A DNA stretch of 64,000 nucleotides, taken from assembly GCF_036030735.1 (NCBI RefSeq), contig NZ_CP107928.1:7502001-7566000 (forward strand), read 5' to 3'. The stretch comes from Streptomyces sp. NBC_00425. Its GTDB lineage: Bacteria; Actinomycetota; Actinomycetes; Streptomycetales; Streptomycetaceae. Positions within the stretch are counted from its first letter, which is position 1, and each line of letters opens with the position of its first letter. A program made the position numbers and the translations under genes. The notes below the pieces were generated by a model. That model had not been told where the DNA came from. It did not search any database and worked only from the letters and a program-made list of their open reading frames with translations. Below are positions 18,212 to 26,826 of the stretch, piece after piece.

Positions 18212-18703
18212 CTCCTGGTTCCCGGCCGGGTCCCGCGGCCGACCGCAGGCGAGCCCCCGCACGCAACCGGCGTGCGGGGGCTCGCCCTTGTCCGCGGGGC
18301 GGGCTGCCGTCCCGGGGGAGCCGCCCCGCTTCGGGGAGCCCGCACGCGGCGGCAACCGCTTCCCCCGACGTCCTCCACACCTGCGACGACTTCCCCACCC
18401 GTGCCGTCCGCCGCGGCGGCGGATTTCGGCCAGGAGCGGGCCCGTCGGAGGTCGGCGCGGTGTGAGGGGTTACTCACCCGTAGCGTTTGCTGTGCGAATT
18501 TCCCTGCGGCGGCCCGCCGGTGACCTGCCGAGGTGGGGGACGGTGAAGGCGGGGAGGGCGCGCGGTGCTCACCCTGTGCGCGTCCTGAAGTCGACCTTGT
18601 GGGCTCCCTGTGCGGTTCGGAAGAGTGGGCGGCCGTCCACCAGCCTTCCGGCCCGCCGCGGTCCCCACGGCCGCCCGCGCCGACCCCCACAGGAGGAACC
18701 GAG
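18212..18703. other. 492-nt intergenic region between the two proteases
   Basis: Apart from the terminator at 18248-18286, the stretch holds no supported gene. A less GC-rich patch near 18470-18520 (TTACTCACCCGTAGCG, GTGCGAATTTCC) is the likeliest promoter zone for the second protease, but I cannot assign exact boxes. Confidence 0.45.
18248..18286. terminator. Strong terminator after the first protease
   Basis: Perfect 17-bp arms (18248-18264 and 18270-18286) around a 5-nt loop are followed by CTTGT. Confidence 0.85.
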
Positions 18704-19786
18704 TTGCAGCACCGACGCATACCCCGGCGACGGGCGGCCATGGCGGGAGCGGGCGTCGTCGCGCTCGTCGCGGCAGGAGTGACCTTCCAGACTGCGAACG
18801 CCAGCGAACCTGCGAAGACCTCGCAGCCCGCCCCGCTCTCGGCCCTCGCGGCCGGAAAACTCGCCTCGTCGCTCGGCCGGGACCTCGGCGCCGACGCGGC
18901 GGGCACGTACTACGACGCGAAGAGCAGGATCCTGGTGGTGAACGTCCTCGACAAGGCCGCGGCGAAGACCGTCGAGGCAGCCGGCGCCAAGGCCAGACTC
19001 GTCGAGAACTCCCTCGCCGAACTGACCGGCGCCCGCACCGCGCTGGCGACGGACGCGAGCATCCCGGGCACCGCCTGGGTGACCGACCCGACCGCCAACA
19101 AGGTCGTCGTCACCGCCGACCGCACCGTCTCCGAGGCCGAGTGGACCACCCTCGCCAAGGTCGTCGCCGGGCTCGGCAAGACGGTGGAACTCCAGCGCAC
19201 GAAGGGGGAGTTCACGCCCTTCGTGGCCGGCGGCGACGCGATCACCGGCGGCACCGGGCGCTGCTCGCTCGGCTTCAACGTGGTCAAGGGCGGCGAGCCG
19301 TACTTCCTGACCGCCGGGCACTGCACGGACGCCATCTCCACCTGGTCGGACTCCTCCGGCGCGCAGATCGGCGCGGTCGAGGTCTCCAGCTTCCCGGGCG
19401 ACGACTACGGCCTGGTCAAGTACACCGCCGAGGTCGACCACCCGAGCGAGGTGAACCTCTACAACGGCTCCGCGCAGGCCATCACGGGCGCCGCCGAGGC
19501 CACCGTCGGCATGAAGGTCACCCGCAGCGGGTCGACCACCCAGGTCCACTCCGGCACGGTCACGGGCCTCGACGCCACGGTGAACTACGGCAACGGGGAC
19601 GTCGTCAACGGCCTCATCCAGACCGACGTGTGCGCCGAGCCCGGCGACAGCGGCGGTTCCCTCTTCTCGGGCAGCAGTGCCGTCGGCCTGACCTCGGGCG
19701 GCAGCGGCGACTGCACGGCCGGCGGGGAGACGTTCTTCCAGCCGGTGACGGAGGCGCTCTCGGCCACCGGGACGCAGATCGGCTGA
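18704..19786 (+). CDS. Second secreted streptogrisin-like serine protease, long pro-region
   Basis: The 360-aa preproenzyme is paralogous to the protease at 17291. Its start is an unusual TTG, decided by a consensus AGGAGGA 6 nt upstream. A signal peptide (about 1-33, [18 protein letters not shown]) is followed by a pro-region of about 140 residues, longer than in the first protease. The mature domain starts near residue 178, with the triad His206 (TAGHC), Asp234 (GDDYGLV) and Ser316 (EPGDSGGSL). The longer pro-region resembles streptogrisin C/SAM-P20-type enzymes. Side-by-side paralogues suggest local duplication. Confidence 0.93.
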   Translation: MQHRRIPRRRAAMAGAGVVALVAAGVTFQTANASEPAKTSQPAPLSALAAGKLASSLGRDLGADAAGTYYDAKSRILVVNVLDKAAAKTVEAAGAKARLVENSLAELTGARTALATDASIPGTAWVTDPTANKVVVTADRTVSEAEWTTLAKVVAGLGKTVELQRTKGEFTPFVAGGDAITGGTGRCSLGFNVVKGGEPYFLTAGHCTDAISTWSDSSGAQIGAVEVSSFPGDDYGLVKYTAEVDHPSEVNLYNGSAQAITGAAEATVGMKVTRSGSTTQVHSGTVTGLDATVNYGNGDVVNGLIQTDVCAEPGDSGGSLFSGSSAVGLTSGGSGDCTAGGETFFQPVTEALSATGTQIG

Positions 19787-19843
19787 CCCGGCCCGGGCGT
19801 GGCCCCGGGCGCGGCCGGCCCGGGGTCACGCCCCGACCCGTCG

Positions 19844-19879
19844 GAGGTCCCGCCCCGCGTACGCGCGGGGCGGGACCTC
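19844..19879. terminator. Bidirectional terminator overlapping the DUF3533 stop codon
   Basis: Perfect 16-bp arms (19844-19859 and 19864-19879) with a TACG tetraloop lie between the convergent protease and membrane protein genes. Confidence 0.85.
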
Positions 19880-20927
19880 ACGCCGTTCTCCGCCGGGTGC
19901 GCAGCGTCGCCGCGAGCAGCGTGACGACGACCCCTCCGACCGCCCACGCCGACAGCACCAGCAGGGCCGCGGTCATGTCGTTGCCCTGGAAGTAGGCGAT
20001 CGAGCGCGCCGCCCAGGTCCCCGCGCCCGGCGGCAGCGCCGGGCCGATCGCCCGCCAGAACGGCGGGAGCAGCGGGGGCGGGAGGGCGCCGCCCGCGCTC
20101 GGGTTGCCGAGGATCACCACGAGCAGGATGACCAGCCCGACGCCGGCGAGCCCGAAGACGCCCTGGAAGGCGAGGGTGGCCGCGCCGACCGCGAAGATGA
20201 TCAGTGCGCCGAGCCCCCAGTAGGCCGCGACACCGCCCGGCAGCGCGCCCAGGATCGGGCCGACGATGAGGGCGCCGCCGAGTCCGCCGACGATACCGAC
20301 GGCGACCATGGCGAGCAGCCGGATCACCGCGCGCCGTGGGGTCGAGCTCCCGGCGCCCGAACTGATCACCATGATCGACGCGCACAGATAACCGCCCACG
20401 CACCAGCCGACGGCCAGATAGAACGAGGACAGCCCGTTGGCGTCCTCCCGGTCGGCCGGGACCACGTCGAGGGTCCGCAGGGTGCGCGCCTCGGACTTCT
20501 CCAGGGTGGTGGCGAGCGTCACCAGGGTGGCGGCCAGGACCTTTCCGCCGCCGGTGGCCACCAGCAGGGTGTCGGTGGCGCCCGACGGGGAGACGATCAG
20601 GGCTCCGTCGATCTCCCGGTTCATGATCTGTTTGCGGGCCGTCGCGGCGTCGGCCACCGTGCGGGGGTCCAGCGGGCTGCCGGGCAGCTTCTCCAGCCGG
20701 GCCACGGTCTGCCGGGCGGCCGCCCCCGGCGCGACGACCCCGAAGGGCACGTCCTTCGGCTTCGGGTCGTGCAGCGCCCCCACGTAGGAGGCGATGAAGA
20801 GCAGATGGAGGGCGACCACGCCGACGACCAGCAGCGTGGCCCGTGGGGTGACGGCGTCCTTGACCTCGTCGAGAAAGGAGCCGCGCGAGGAGGCGCGGGG
20901 CGCGTCGGGCCCGGTCGTCTGCGTCAT
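19878..20927 (-). CDS. DUF3533 / ABC-2-like membrane protein
   Basis: The 349-aa protein has one N-terminal transmembrane helix (about 32-50), an extracytoplasmic domain of about 130 residues (VPFGVVAPGAAARQTVARL to LDVVPADRED), then five C-terminal helices from about 165 on. This is the YhgE/Pip-like DUF3533 layout, distantly related to ABC-2 permeases. No ATPase is adjacent. The function is unknown; roles in export of small surface molecules have been suggested for relatives. It is divergent from dnaE2, and the two share a 133-nt spacer with the LexA-type boxes. Confidence 0.78.
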   Translation of the reverse strand: MTQTTGPDAPRASSRGSFLDEVKDAVTPRATLLVVGVVALHLLFIASYVGALHDPKPKDVPFGVVAPGAAARQTVARLEKLPGSPLDPRTVADAATARKQIMNREIDGALIVSPSGATDTLLVATGGGKVLAATLVTLATTLEKSEARTLRTLDVVPADREDANGLSSFYLAVGWCVGGYLCASIMVISSGAGSSTPRRAVIRLLAMVAVGIVGGLGGALIVGPILGALPGGVAAYWGLGALIIFAVGAATLAFQGVFGLAGVGLVILLVVILGNPSAGGALPPPLLPPFWRAIGPALPPGAGTWAARSIAYFQGNDMTAALLVLSAWAVGGVVVTLLAATLRTRRRTA

Positions 20928-20984
20928 GTCCCCACGGTCCGGGGCGGGAGGTGTTTCCGCAGGTGGGAGGCGTCCGAACGGCTG

Positions 20985-21046
20985 TCGTACAGATGTTCGG
21001 AATTTGGTCTATGGTGGGGGAGGGAAGGTTGTGAACTGATGTTCGA
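20985..21046 (+). promoter_or_regulatory. Two LexA (SOS) boxes upstream of dnaE2
   Basis: The actinobacterial SOS consensus is TCGAAC-N4-GTTCGA. TCGTAC-AGAT-GTTCGG (20985-21000) and GTGAAC-TGAT-GTTCGA (21031-21046) both fit, the second with an exact GAAC-N4-GTTC core. The downstream box lies just before the ribosome site, so LexA would block the dnaE2-imuB transcript until DNA damage occurs. Confidence 0.72.
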
Positions 21047-21060
21047 ATCGGGAGGTGCGG

Positions 21061-24000
21061 ATGCCGGGGTTCACGCATCTGCACACCGTCTCCGGGTTCT
21101 CCCTGCGGTACGGGGCCTCGCATCCGGAGCGGCTGGCCGAGCGCGCCTCGGAGCGGGGCATGGACGCCCTCGCCCTCACCGACCGCGACACCCTCGCCGG
21201 CGCCGTCCGCTTCGCCAAGGCCTGTGCGAAGGCGGGCGTGCGGCCGCTGTTCGGGGTGGACCTGGCGGTGGCGGCGCCCGAGCGGCCGCGGGACGACGCG
21301 TCCGTACGGCGGGACCGGCGCCGCGCCCCCGTGCGCGGCGGCGTCTTCCTCGACGAGTCGGCTCCCCGCGTCACCTTCCTCGCCCGTGACGGCGCCCGGG
21401 GCTGGGCCGACCTGTGCCGGATCGTCACGGCGGCGCACGCGGGCGAGGAGGGTGCGGGCGTTCCGACGCTGCCCTGGGCCGCGAACCACGGCGACGGCCT
21501 GACCGTCCTGCTCGGCCCCGCCTCCGACGTCGGCCGCGCGCTCACCGCGGGCCGCCCGGACCGGGCCGCGAAACTCCTCGTCCCCTGGCGTGAGGTCTAT
21601 GGCGACGCCCTGCGTCTGGAGGCCGTCTGGCACGGACGCGCCGGCACCGGCCCCGGCTCCCTGCGGCTGGCCGCCCGCACCGTCGGCTTCGCCGCCGAGC
21701 AGCGGGTCAGGCCCGTCCTCAGCAACGCCGTCCGGTACGCCGACCCCGGCCAGGGCCCGGTCGCGGACGTCCTGGACGCCGCCCGCCGGCTCGTCCCCGT
21801 CGACCCGTCCAAGGAGCTGGACTCGGGCGAGGCGTGGCTCAAGGGCGCGGACGCCATGGTCGTGGCGGCGGAGCGGATCGTGGAGGCCGCGGGCTTCCGG
21901 CGCGCCGCCGCCCACCGGCTGCTGGAGCAGACCCGGGCCGCGGCCGCCGAGTGCCTGGTCGACCCCGAGGACGACCTCGGCATGGGCGCCGTCCACTTCC
22001 CCGAACCGCACCTCGTCGGCGCGGGCCGGCGCACCGCCCAGCGGGCGCTGGCCTCCCGGGCGGCGGCGGGGATGGTGCTGAAGGGGTACGCCGGCCGGCG
22101 CGCCTACTGGGAGCGGATGCATCACGAGCTGGACGTCATCGCCCACCACGGCTTCGCCTCCTACTTCCTGACGGTCGCTCAGGTCGTGGACGACGTGCGG
22201 GACATGGGGATACGGGTCGCCGCCCGCGGCTCCGGCGCGGGGTCCCTCGTCAACCACCTCCTCGGCATCGCGCACGCCGACCCGGTCGAGCACGGTCTGC
22301 TGATGGAGCGCTTCCTGTCCAGGGAGCGGGTCGTGCTGCCCGACATCGACGTCGACGTGGAGTCCGCGCGCCGGCTGGAGGTCTACCGCGCGATCATCGG
22401 CCGCTTCGGCGCCGAGCGGGTCGCCACGGTCGCCATGCCGGAGACGTACCGCGTCCGCCACGCGATCCGGGACGTCGGCGCGGCCCTGTCCATGGACCCC
22501 GCCGAGATCGACCGCATGGCCAAGTCCTTCCCGCACATCCGCGCCCGGGACGCCCGCGCGGCGCTGGCGGAACTGCCCGAACTCAGGGCGCTGGCGGGGG
22601 AGACGCGGCGGGGAGGGGAGCGGTACGGCAGGCTGTGGGAGCTGGTCGAGGCCCTCGACGCCCTGCCGCGCGGCATCGCCATGCACCCGTGCGGGGTGCT
22701 CCTCTCCGACGCGTCGCTGCTCTCCCGCACGCCGGTCGTGCCGACCAGCGGCGAGGGGTTCCCGATGGCGCAGTTCGACAAGGACGACGTCGAGGACCTC
22801 GGGTTGCTCAAGCTGGACGTGCTGGGCGTGCGGATGCAGTCGGCGATGGCGCACGCGGTGGCCGAGGTGGAGCGGGCGACGGGGGAGCGGATCGACCTGG
22901 ACGCGCTCGCGCCGACCGATCCGGCGACGTACCGGCTGGTCCGCTCCACCGAGACGCTGGGCTGTTTCCAGATCGAGTCGCCCGGTCAGCGCGACCTCGT
23001 CGGACGGCTCCAGCCGGCCACCTTCCACGATCTGGTCGTCGACATCTCCCTGTTCCGGCCCGGCCCGGTCGCCGCCGACATGGTGCGGCCCTTCATCGAG
23101 GCGCGGCACGGGCGGGCGCCCGTCAGGTATCCGCACCCGGATCTGGCGGAGCCGCTGCGGAACACCTACGGGGTCGTCGTCTTCCACGAGCAGATCATCG
23201 ACATCGTCGCGATCATGACCGGCTGTGGTCGGGGCGAGGCGGACCGGGTGCGGCGCGGGCTGTCCGACCCGGAGTCGCAGGGACGGATCAAGGTGTGGTT
23301 CGCCCAGCACGCGGCGGCGCGGGGATACGAGACGGAGACGATCCAGCGGACCTGGGAGATCGTCGAGGCCTTCGGCTCCTACGGTTTCTGCAAGGCGCAC
23401 GCGGTCGCCTTCGCCGTTCCGACGTACCAGTCGGCCTGGCTGAAGGCGCACCACCCGGCGGCCTTCTACGCCGGGCTGCTCACGCACGACCCCGGGATGT
23501 ACCCGAAGCGGCTGCTGCTGGCGGACGCGCGGCGGCGCGGGGTGCCGATCCTGCCGTTGGACGTGAACCGGTCGGGAGTCGGCCACCGCATCGAACTGGT
23601 GTCTGAATCCATGTCTGAGTCGACCATGCCTGAGTCGACCATGCCCGAGTCGACGATGCCCGAGTCGGCAGCGCCTCGGTCGTCGATGCCTGGGTCGTCA
23701 GCGGCCGAGTCGCCGAGGGAGGGGACGGCGAGGTCCGGGTCACCGGGGTCGCCCTCCGGGGCCGCCGGTTCCGGCGGGCGCTGGGGGCTCCGGCTGGCCC
23801 TCTGCGACGTGCACGGCATCAGTGAGGCCGAGGCGGCACGGGTCGTGGACGGGCAGCCGTACGTCTCGCTGCTCGACTTCTGGGAACGGGCCCGCCCGAG
23901 CCGCCCGCTGGCCGGACGGCTCGCCCAGGTCGGCGCGTTGGACGCCTTCGGCGCCAACCGCCGTGACCTGCAGCTGCACCTGACCGAACTGCAGCGCGGG

Positions 24001-24756
24001 GCGCGGGGCGCGGGCGGCGGCCAGCTCCCCCTGGCGGGCGGGCGGAAGACCGCTCCCGCCGGGCTGCCCGACCTGTCCTGCGCCGAGCGGCTCAGCGCCG
24101 AGCTGGGCGTGCTGTCCATGGACGTCTCGCGCCATCTGATGGACGACCACCGCGCCTTCCTCGACGAGCTGGGCGTGATCCCGGCGCGGCGGCTGCGGGA
24201 GGCCGGGCACGGGGAGACCGTGCTGGTCGCGGGCGCCAAGGCGGCCACCCAGACCCCGCCGATCCGGTCCGGCAAACGGGTCGTCTTCAGCACCCTCGAC
24301 GACGGCACCGGCCTGGTCGACCTCGCCTTCTTCGACGACTCCCACGACGCCTGCGCGCACACCGTCTTCCACTCCTGGCTGCTGCTGGTGCGTGGGGTGG
24401 TGCAGCGGCGCGGCCCGCGCAGCCTCAGCGTGGTGGGCGCCGCCGTCTGGAACCTCGCCGACCTGCTGGAAGTGCGCCGGGACGAGGGGCTGGAAGGGGT
24501 CGCGGCCCGGCTGGCCGACCCCGGCGGCGCCCCCGGCGCGGGCGCCGACGGCGACGGTCCGGCGCGCAGCCGGCTCGCCGGTCCGGACGGGCCGCCCGCG
24601 CCGGCGGGCTCGGCCGCTCAGGACGCGGGGGACCGGCGCCGCATCCACATGCCCACGGGGTACGAGATGCATCCCTGGGCCGATCTGCGCCCCGCGGGCG
24701 AAGGGCCCGCGGTGGGAAGGAAGTTGTGGCACCAGAGCCCGGGGAGTGCGGGATGA
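21061..24756 (+). CDS. dnaE2: Error-prone DNA polymerase III alpha subunit DnaE2 (ImuC)
   Basis: This 1231-aa C-family polymerase carries out damage-induced mutagenic synthesis. An N-terminal PHP domain (THLHTVSGFSLRYGASHPERL) precedes the palm with PDIDVDVESARR (catalytic Asp residues), fingers (GCFQIESPGQRDL, VVFHEQIIDI) and a C-terminal OB fold (KRVVFSTLDDGTGLVDLAFF). ATG 21061 is chosen because GGGAGG lies 5 nt before it; the GTG two codons upstream overlaps that site. Unusually, about residues 847-885 hold tandem ESTMP-type repeats. It overlaps the Y-family gene (ATGA) and has LexA-type boxes upstream. Confidence 0.96.
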   Translation: MPGFTHLHTVSGFSLRYGASHPERLAERASERGMDALALTDRDTLAGAVRFAKACAKAGVRPLFGVDLAVAAPERPRDDASVRRDRRRAPVRGGVFLDESAPRVTFLARDGARGWADLCRIVTAAHAGEEGAGVPTLPWAANHGDGLTVLLGPASDVGRALTAGRPDRAAKLLVPWREVYGDALRLEAVWHGRAGTGPGSLRLAARTVGFAAEQRVRPVLSNAVRYADPGQGPVADVLDAARRLVPVDPSKELDSGEAWLKGADAMVVAAERIVEAAGFRRAAAHRLLEQTRAAAAECLVDPEDDLGMGAVHFPEPHLVGAGRRTAQRALASRAAAGMVLKGYAGRRAYWERMHHELDVIAHHGFASYFLTVAQVVDDVRDMGIRVAARGSGAGSLVNHLLGIAHADPVEHGLLMERFLSRERVVLPDIDVDVESARRLEVYRAIIGRFGAERVATVAMPETYRVRHAIRDVGAALSMDPAEIDRMAKSFPHIRARDARAALAELPELRALAGETRRGGERYGRLWELVEALDALPRGIAMHPCGVLLSDASLLSRTPVVPTSGEGFPMAQFDKDDVEDLGLLKLDVLGVRMQSAMAHAVAEVERATGERIDLDALAPTDPATYRLVRSTETLGCFQIESPGQRDLVGRLQPATFHDLVVDISLFRPGPVAADMVRPFIEARHGRAPVRYPHPDLAEPLRNTYGVVVFHEQIIDIVAIMTGCGRGEADRVRRGLSDPESQGRIKVWFAQHAAARGYETETIQRTWEIVEAFGSYGFCKAHAVAFAVPTYQSAWLKAHHPAAFYAGLLTHDPGMYPKRLLLADARRRGVPILPLDVNRSGVGHRIELVSESMSESTMPESTMPESTMPESAAPRSSMPGSSAAESPREGTARSGSPGSPSGAAGSGGRWGLRLALCDVHGISEAEAARVVDGQPYVSLLDFWERARPSRPLAGRLAQVGALDAFGANRRDLQLHLTELQRGARGAGGGQLPLAGGRKTAPAGLPDLSCAERLSAELGVLSMDVSRHLMDDHRAFLDELGVIPARRLREAGHGETVLVAGAKAATQTPPIRSGKRVVFSTLDDGTGLVDLAFFDDSHDACAHTVFHSWLLLVRGVVQRRGPRSLSVVGAAVWNLADLLEVRRDEGLEGVAARLADPGGAPGAGADGDGPARSRLAGPDGPPAPAGSAAQDAGDRRRIHMPTGYEMHPWADLRPAGEGPAVGRKLWHQSPGSAG
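23607..23710 (+). repeat. 15-bp tandem repeats inside dnaE2
   Basis: About four near-perfect 15-bp units of the form GAGTCGACCATGCCT encode (E)STMP repeats, followed by diverged ones (SSMPG, SSAAE). They form a disordered linker near residues 847-885 between the palm/fingers region and the C-terminal domains. Confidence 0.75.
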
Positions 24757-25721
24757 CTGTCCTCTGTGTACGTTTCCAGCTGCCGTCGACGCGCGAGTCC
24801 GCCCTGCCGGCGCTGCTCGGGCTCCTGGAGGAGTTCACACCGGTCGTCGAGGCGCTGCCGCCGGACGGGGCGCTGGCCGATCTGCGGGGCGCCGAACGGT
24901 ACTTCGGGCGCACCGCGGTCGAGCTGGCGTCGGTGATCCGGGTGCGGGCGCTCGCCCTGCACGGGGTCGACTGCGTGATCGGCGCCGGCCCCGGCCCGCT
25001 CTCGGCCCGCACGGCGTTGCGGTCCGCCCGGCCAGGGATGACGTGCGCGGTTCCCGAGGGCGGGGTGCGGGAGTTCCTCGCCGACAAGCCGGTCACCGCG
25101 CTGCCCGGCGTCGGGACGGCGACCGCCCGCACCCTGTGCGAGTACGGCCTCGACACCCTCGGCCTGGTCGCCGCCGCGCCGCTGTCCACGCTCCAGCGTC
25201 TGGTCGGCGCGAAGGCGGGCCGGGAGCTGCAGGAGAAGGCGAGCGGCGTCGACCGCGGCCGGGTGGCGCCCGGCGCCGTTTCGCGGTCGCTGGCCGCCGA
25301 GCGCCCCTTCGACCGCGACGAGCTGGACCCCGGCCGGCACCGCCGCGCCCTGCTCGCGGCCGCGGAGGAGCTGGGCGTCCGGCTGCGCGCCGTGGAGAAG
25401 GTCTGCGGCACCCTGACCCTCACCGTGCGCTACGCCGACCGGTCCTCCTCCACCCGCAGCCGCACCCTCGGGGAGCCGACCGCGCACTCGGCCGACCTGA
25501 CGAGGGCGGCGTACGGCCTGTACGGGGCGCTCGGTCTGCAGCGTGCCCGGGTCCGCGCGATCGTCCTGCGCGCCGAGGCTCTCGGCCCCGCAGAACAGGC
25601 CTCTCACCAGCTCACCTTCGATCCCGTCGACGAGAAGGCCCGCCGGATCGAGGAGGTCGCCGACCGGCTGCGGGCGAGGTTCGGGCCGGGGGCGGTGAAA
25701 CCCGGGACGCTGGCGGCGTGA
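24753..25721 (+). CDS. imuB: ImuB-like Y-family polymerase homologue, probably catalytically inactive
   Basis: The 322-aa protein resembles Y-family polymerases but lacks the metal-binding signatures: there is no DMDAFFAS-like start (here TVLCVRFQLP) and no SIDE motif (here PPDGALADLRGAERYFG). It keeps the helix-hairpin-helix LPGVGTATARTLCEYG and a beta-clamp-binding QLTFD near residue 286. In mycobacteria, ImuB acts as a clamp-bound adaptor for DnaE2 (ImuC). The ATGA overlap with dnaE2 supports the same partnership. No imuA homologue lies next to it. It is shorter than typical ImuB (about 500 aa). Confidence 0.82.
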   Translation: MTVLCVRFQLPSTRESALPALLGLLEEFTPVVEALPPDGALADLRGAERYFGRTAVELASVIRVRALALHGVDCVIGAGPGPLSARTALRSARPGMTCAVPEGGVREFLADKPVTALPGVGTATARTLCEYGLDTLGLVAAAPLSTLQRLVGAKAGRELQEKASGVDRGRVAPGAVSRSLAAERPFDRDELDPGRHRRALLAAAEELGVRLRAVEKVCGTLTLTVRYADRSSSTRSRTLGEPTAHSADLTRAAYGLYGALGLQRARVRAIVLRAEALGPAEQASHQLTFDPVDEKARRIEEVADRLRARFGPGAVKPGTLAA

Positions 25722-25746
25722 GCCGAACCCGGCCGGGTCCACGGGG

Positions 25747-26121
25747 TCAGTTGGCCCACGGGGGAGTGATCCGGGTCCCGTCGGCCAGCACCGCCTCCAG
25801 GCCGATGGAGGTGGTGACCCAGGAGAGCGCGGTGTGATCGGTCGGGTTCTCGACGGCCAGGGTCGCGCCCGGATTGACGATCAGCGTGTCGCCGGCGGTG
25901 ATCCGCTCGGTGCGGCCGTCGAGGGTGACGAGCAGCTCGCCGACGAGCAGATGGAAGATCTCCTCCCGGTTGACGGTGTGCGCGGGCGCTTTCGTGCCCG
26001 CGGGGATCTCGCCCCGCCAGGCGCAGAGCTCCTTGCTTCCGGTGAGCGGGGTGGCGTACGAGACGAAGCGGGCGCCGTGGATCTCGTGGGTGACGGCCTC
26101 CGACGAACGGACGACGGGCAT
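25747..26121 (-). CDS. Small cupin-domain protein
   Basis: The 124-aa single-domain cupin contains the first motif variant APAHTVNREEIFHLLVGELLV (His and Glu ligands) and the second ITAGDTLIVNPGATLAVENPTDHTAL. Enzymatic role is unknown; such proteins may be small dioxygenases, isomerases or ligand binders. GAGGAG precedes the ATG. It is divergent from the MarR gene, with duplicated operators between them, so MarR probably controls it. Confidence 0.85.
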   Translation of the reverse strand: MPVVRSSEAVTHEIHGARFVSYATPLTGSKELCAWRGEIPAGTKAPAHTVNREEIFHLLVGELLVTLDGRTERITAGDTLIVNPGATLAVENPTDHTALSWVTTSIGLEAVLADGTRITPPWAN

Positions 26122-26137
26122 GGGGACTCCTCAAAAT

Positions 26138-26183
26138 GGTCAAGCAGATTGACTAAGTAGGTCAATGGTCAACCTGCTTGACC
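26138..26183. promoter_or_regulatory. Two matching MarR-type operators between cupin and marR genes
   Basis: GTCAAGCAGATTGAC (26139-26153) and GTCAACCTGCTTGAC (26168-26182) each have arms GTCAA-N5-TTGAC. Their centres are 29 bp apart, about three helical turns. Together they form a larger inverted repeat GGTCAAGCAG...CTGCTTGACC. The position in the 90-nt divergent spacer fits binding by the adjacent MarR protein. Confidence 0.75.
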
Positions 26184-26211
26184 AGCCTGTCAAGGGTGTT
26201 TCATTGCAGCT

Positions 26212-26655
26212 GTGCAGAACTCCGAAGCTCTCGCCCTGTCCGCCGCCCTGCTCGCCGCCGCCGGTGAGCTCACCCGGCGCATCAACGACGGCGTCGTCGC
26301 CCGCGGCTTCGAGGGGCGGCCTTCGTACGGATTCGCCTTCGCCCGGCTGGCTCCGGACGGCGCGACGGTCTCCGAGATCGGCGCCCATCTCGGGGTCACC
26401 AAACAGGCCGCGAGCCAGCTCGTCGACGAGCTCGTGCGCAAGGGGTACGTCGAGCGCCGGCCGCATCCCGTGGACGCGCGCGCCCGGCTGATCGTCCTCA
26501 CCGAACACGGCTGGGAGTGCACCCGGGCGGCGGAGGAGGCGGCGGCCGAGGCGGTGCGGGCGTGGGCCGATGTGCTCGGCGAGGGTGAAGTGCGCGTGTT
26601 GTACGACCGTTTGGCGCGCATCGCCCCCTATGGTCCGATCAGGCCGGTCTGGTGA
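26212..26655 (+). CDS. MarR-family transcriptional regulator
   Basis: The 147-aa protein has a winged-helix DNA-binding domain: ATVSEIGAHLGVTKQAASQLVDELVRKGYVERR is followed by the wing HPVDARARLIVLTEHG. Flanking helices form the dimer interface. It probably autoregulates and controls the divergent cupin gene through the two GTCAA-N5-TTGAC sites. The GTG start has no good ribosome site, so initiation is not certain. The inducing ligand is unknown. Confidence 0.88.
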   Translation: MQNSEALALSAALLAAAGELTRRINDGVVARGFEGRPSYGFAFARLAPDGATVSEIGAHLGVTKQAASQLVDELVRKGYVERRPHPVDARARLIVLTEHGWECTRAAEEAAAEAVRAWADVLGEGEVRVLYDRLARIAPYGPIRPVW

Positions 26656-26826
26656 CGGATCGTCGGCGGCCCGGGGCGGCGCCGACTATCACTGGAAGTT
26701 TTTACTGACGCGTAACTTCACACTTCAGCTACTCGTCCGTAACTTGACAAGTGAACAGCATCCCGTGATCCGGATCACAGGGCGTACGGCCCTCGTACCT
26801 CCCTTGAGCCGCAAGGAGATCACCCG
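26656..26826 (+). promoter_or_regulatory. Promoter region of the lipase gene with CRP-like palindrome and direct repeats
   Basis: A 14-bp palindrome GTGATCCGGATCAC (26765-26778) matches GTGA-N6-TCAC, as for CRP-family proteins. Upstream, CGTAACTT occurs twice (26711-26718 and 26738-26745, 27 bp apart), and a perfect TTGACA lies at 26744-26749, though no clear -10 follows at normal spacing. The region is less GC-rich than the genes around it. Confidence 0.5.

Noticed and set aside
19585..23586. A 1333-codon open frame on the reverse strand overlapping the second protease, the DUF3533 gene and most of dnaE2
   Set aside because: It is antisense to three well-supported genes, has Arg/Gly/Asp/Val monotony from third-position GC, and no ribosome site. 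It is a shadow frame typical of very GC-rich DNA.
23607..23710. CRISPR-like or MITE-like repeat array
   Set aside because: The units are 15 bp, directly adjacent with no spacers, and encode an in-frame peptide repeat within dnaE2.
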